Shown here piece after piece: positions 4,683 to 5,032 of a stretch of 5,032 nucleotides of DNA. Position 1 is the stretch's first letter; each line of letters starts with the position of its first letter. The DNA comes from Sulfurovum sp. (GTDB lineage: Bacteria; Campylobacterota; Campylobacteria; Campylobacterales; Sulfurovaceae), in the NCBI GenBank assembly GCA_027066595.1, contig JAMONG010000289.1:1-5032 (forward strand). Reading direction: 5' to 3'. Position numbers and translations under genes: made by a program. The notes under the pieces are model-generated. The model was not told the origin of the DNA. It searched no databases and saw nothing but the letters and a program-made list of their open reading frames with translations.

Positions 4683-5032
4683 AACAAGTTGGTTCATCTT
4701 CTCTCCACCTATGTTATAGGCTTCCCCAAATCCAAAGGTCGCTTCACCGTAAATAGGTGTAAGAGCATAGAGGTTAAAGTCTTGCATACCCATGAGCATC
4801 TTAAGTGTACCATCTTCGAATCTTTCTTGAAATGATGTCATGATTGAGTTAAATCGTGCTTTGTCTCTTTGTATCTTATTCACGTTACACTGCAGTGAAA
4901 TACGTTTACGTTTAAAGATGTTATCTGTAATGCTTTCATCTTCTATGAAAAATGCAGAGGCTTTGGGCGTTGTTTGCATATTTGTAGCATGCGTTGCGAT
5001 GTCAGATATAAAGACATAAACCACTTCACCAT
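4653..5032 (-). CDS. hugZ: HugZ-family heme-degrading protein, C-terminal part
   Basis: HugZ of Helicobacter pylori and ChuZ of Campylobacter jejuni are split-barrel heme oxygenases, related in fold to pyridoxamine-phosphate oxidases, that release iron from heme in the cytoplasm. About 125 residues are visible of a family length near 250. The gene enters from the right edge already in frame (…GEVVYVFISDIATHATNM), so a GTG at 5024 is internal and not the start. Recognisable blocks are FISDIATHATNM, PKASAFFIEDE, KRKRISLQCNV and the ending DFNLYALTPIYGEATFGFGEAYNI. In H. pylori HugZ a His in the C-terminal loop ligates heme iron; the penultimate His of GSGHK here is the obvious counterpart, though I have not aligned it. 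The gene converges with the membrane unit, and its promoter lies outside the window, so iron or Fur control cannot be judged. Confidence 0.85.
   Translation of the reverse strand, partial: GEVVYVFISDIATHATNMQTTPKASAFFIEDESITDNIFKRKRISLQCNVNKIQRDKARFNSIMTSFQERFEDGTLKMLMGMQDFNLYALTPIYGEATFGFGEAYNIGGEKMNQLVARTAGSGHK

Noticed and set aside
4653..5024. A complete 123-residue protein starting at a GTG (5024) on the minus strand
   Set aside because: The frame stays open to the window edge and the preceding residues (Gly-Glu-Val) continue the HugZ-family sequence, so the gene is cut by the window rather than short.
1..5032. Mobile element, CRISPR array, tRNA/rRNA gene or defence system
   Set aside because: I found no transposase, integrase or nuclease motifs, no regularly spaced repeats, no T-loop or acceptor-stem patterns, and no terminal inverted repeats with duplicated flanks. 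The left part is conserved housekeeping sequence.

Overview
The window is a low-GC bacterial chromosome segment. Its core order, ffh – rpsP – KH-domain gene – rimM – trmD – rplS, is the arrangement known from Campylobacterota (Campylobacter, Helicobacter, Sulfurimonas/Sulfurovum relatives). Protein wording such as the Ffh G4 box SKFDGDGKGG, the TrmD loop GGGAGM, and a HugZ-type protein at the right end also fit that phylum. A free-living sulfur or hydrogen oxidiser of the Sulfurovum/Sulfurimonas type is my guess; genus cannot be settled from this sequence alone.

Layout. Bases 1-684 are the 3' part of ffh (SRP54 GTPase end and whole M domain). Bases 685-862 are non-coding and hold an extended -10 promoter (731-739) and a roughly 115-nt rpsP leader with an imperfect 11-bp stem-loop. 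Bases 863-2919 are a tight five-gene run, rpsP-khpA-rimM-trmD-rplS, with gaps of 2-5 nt and one 11-nt overlap. It makes two ribosomal proteins, a 30S maturation factor, a tRNA m1G37 methyltransferase and a small KH RNA-binding protein. Bases 2920-3148 are non-coding: a hairpin just after rplS, then an AT-rich stretch with a clear TGnTATAAT promoter. Bases 3149-4650 are a two-gene unit of uncharacterised polytopic membrane proteins with very basic C-terminal tails. On the minus strand, 4653-5032 is the C-terminal half of a HugZ-family heme-degrading protein, converging on the membrane unit with only 2 bp between the stop codons.

How it fits together. The left 60% is translation and protein-targeting housekeeping: SRP targets nascent membrane proteins, S16/RimM/L19 belong to the ribosome and its assembly, and TrmD guards the reading frame. 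The membrane pair has its own promoter, so its position beside the ribosomal operon does not by itself imply a shared job. It is the only part of the window whose function I cannot name. I see no mobile elements, CRISPR arrays, tRNAs or rRNAs, and no convincing evidence of a new defence or metabolic system. The best leads are the membrane-protein pair and the rpsP leader.
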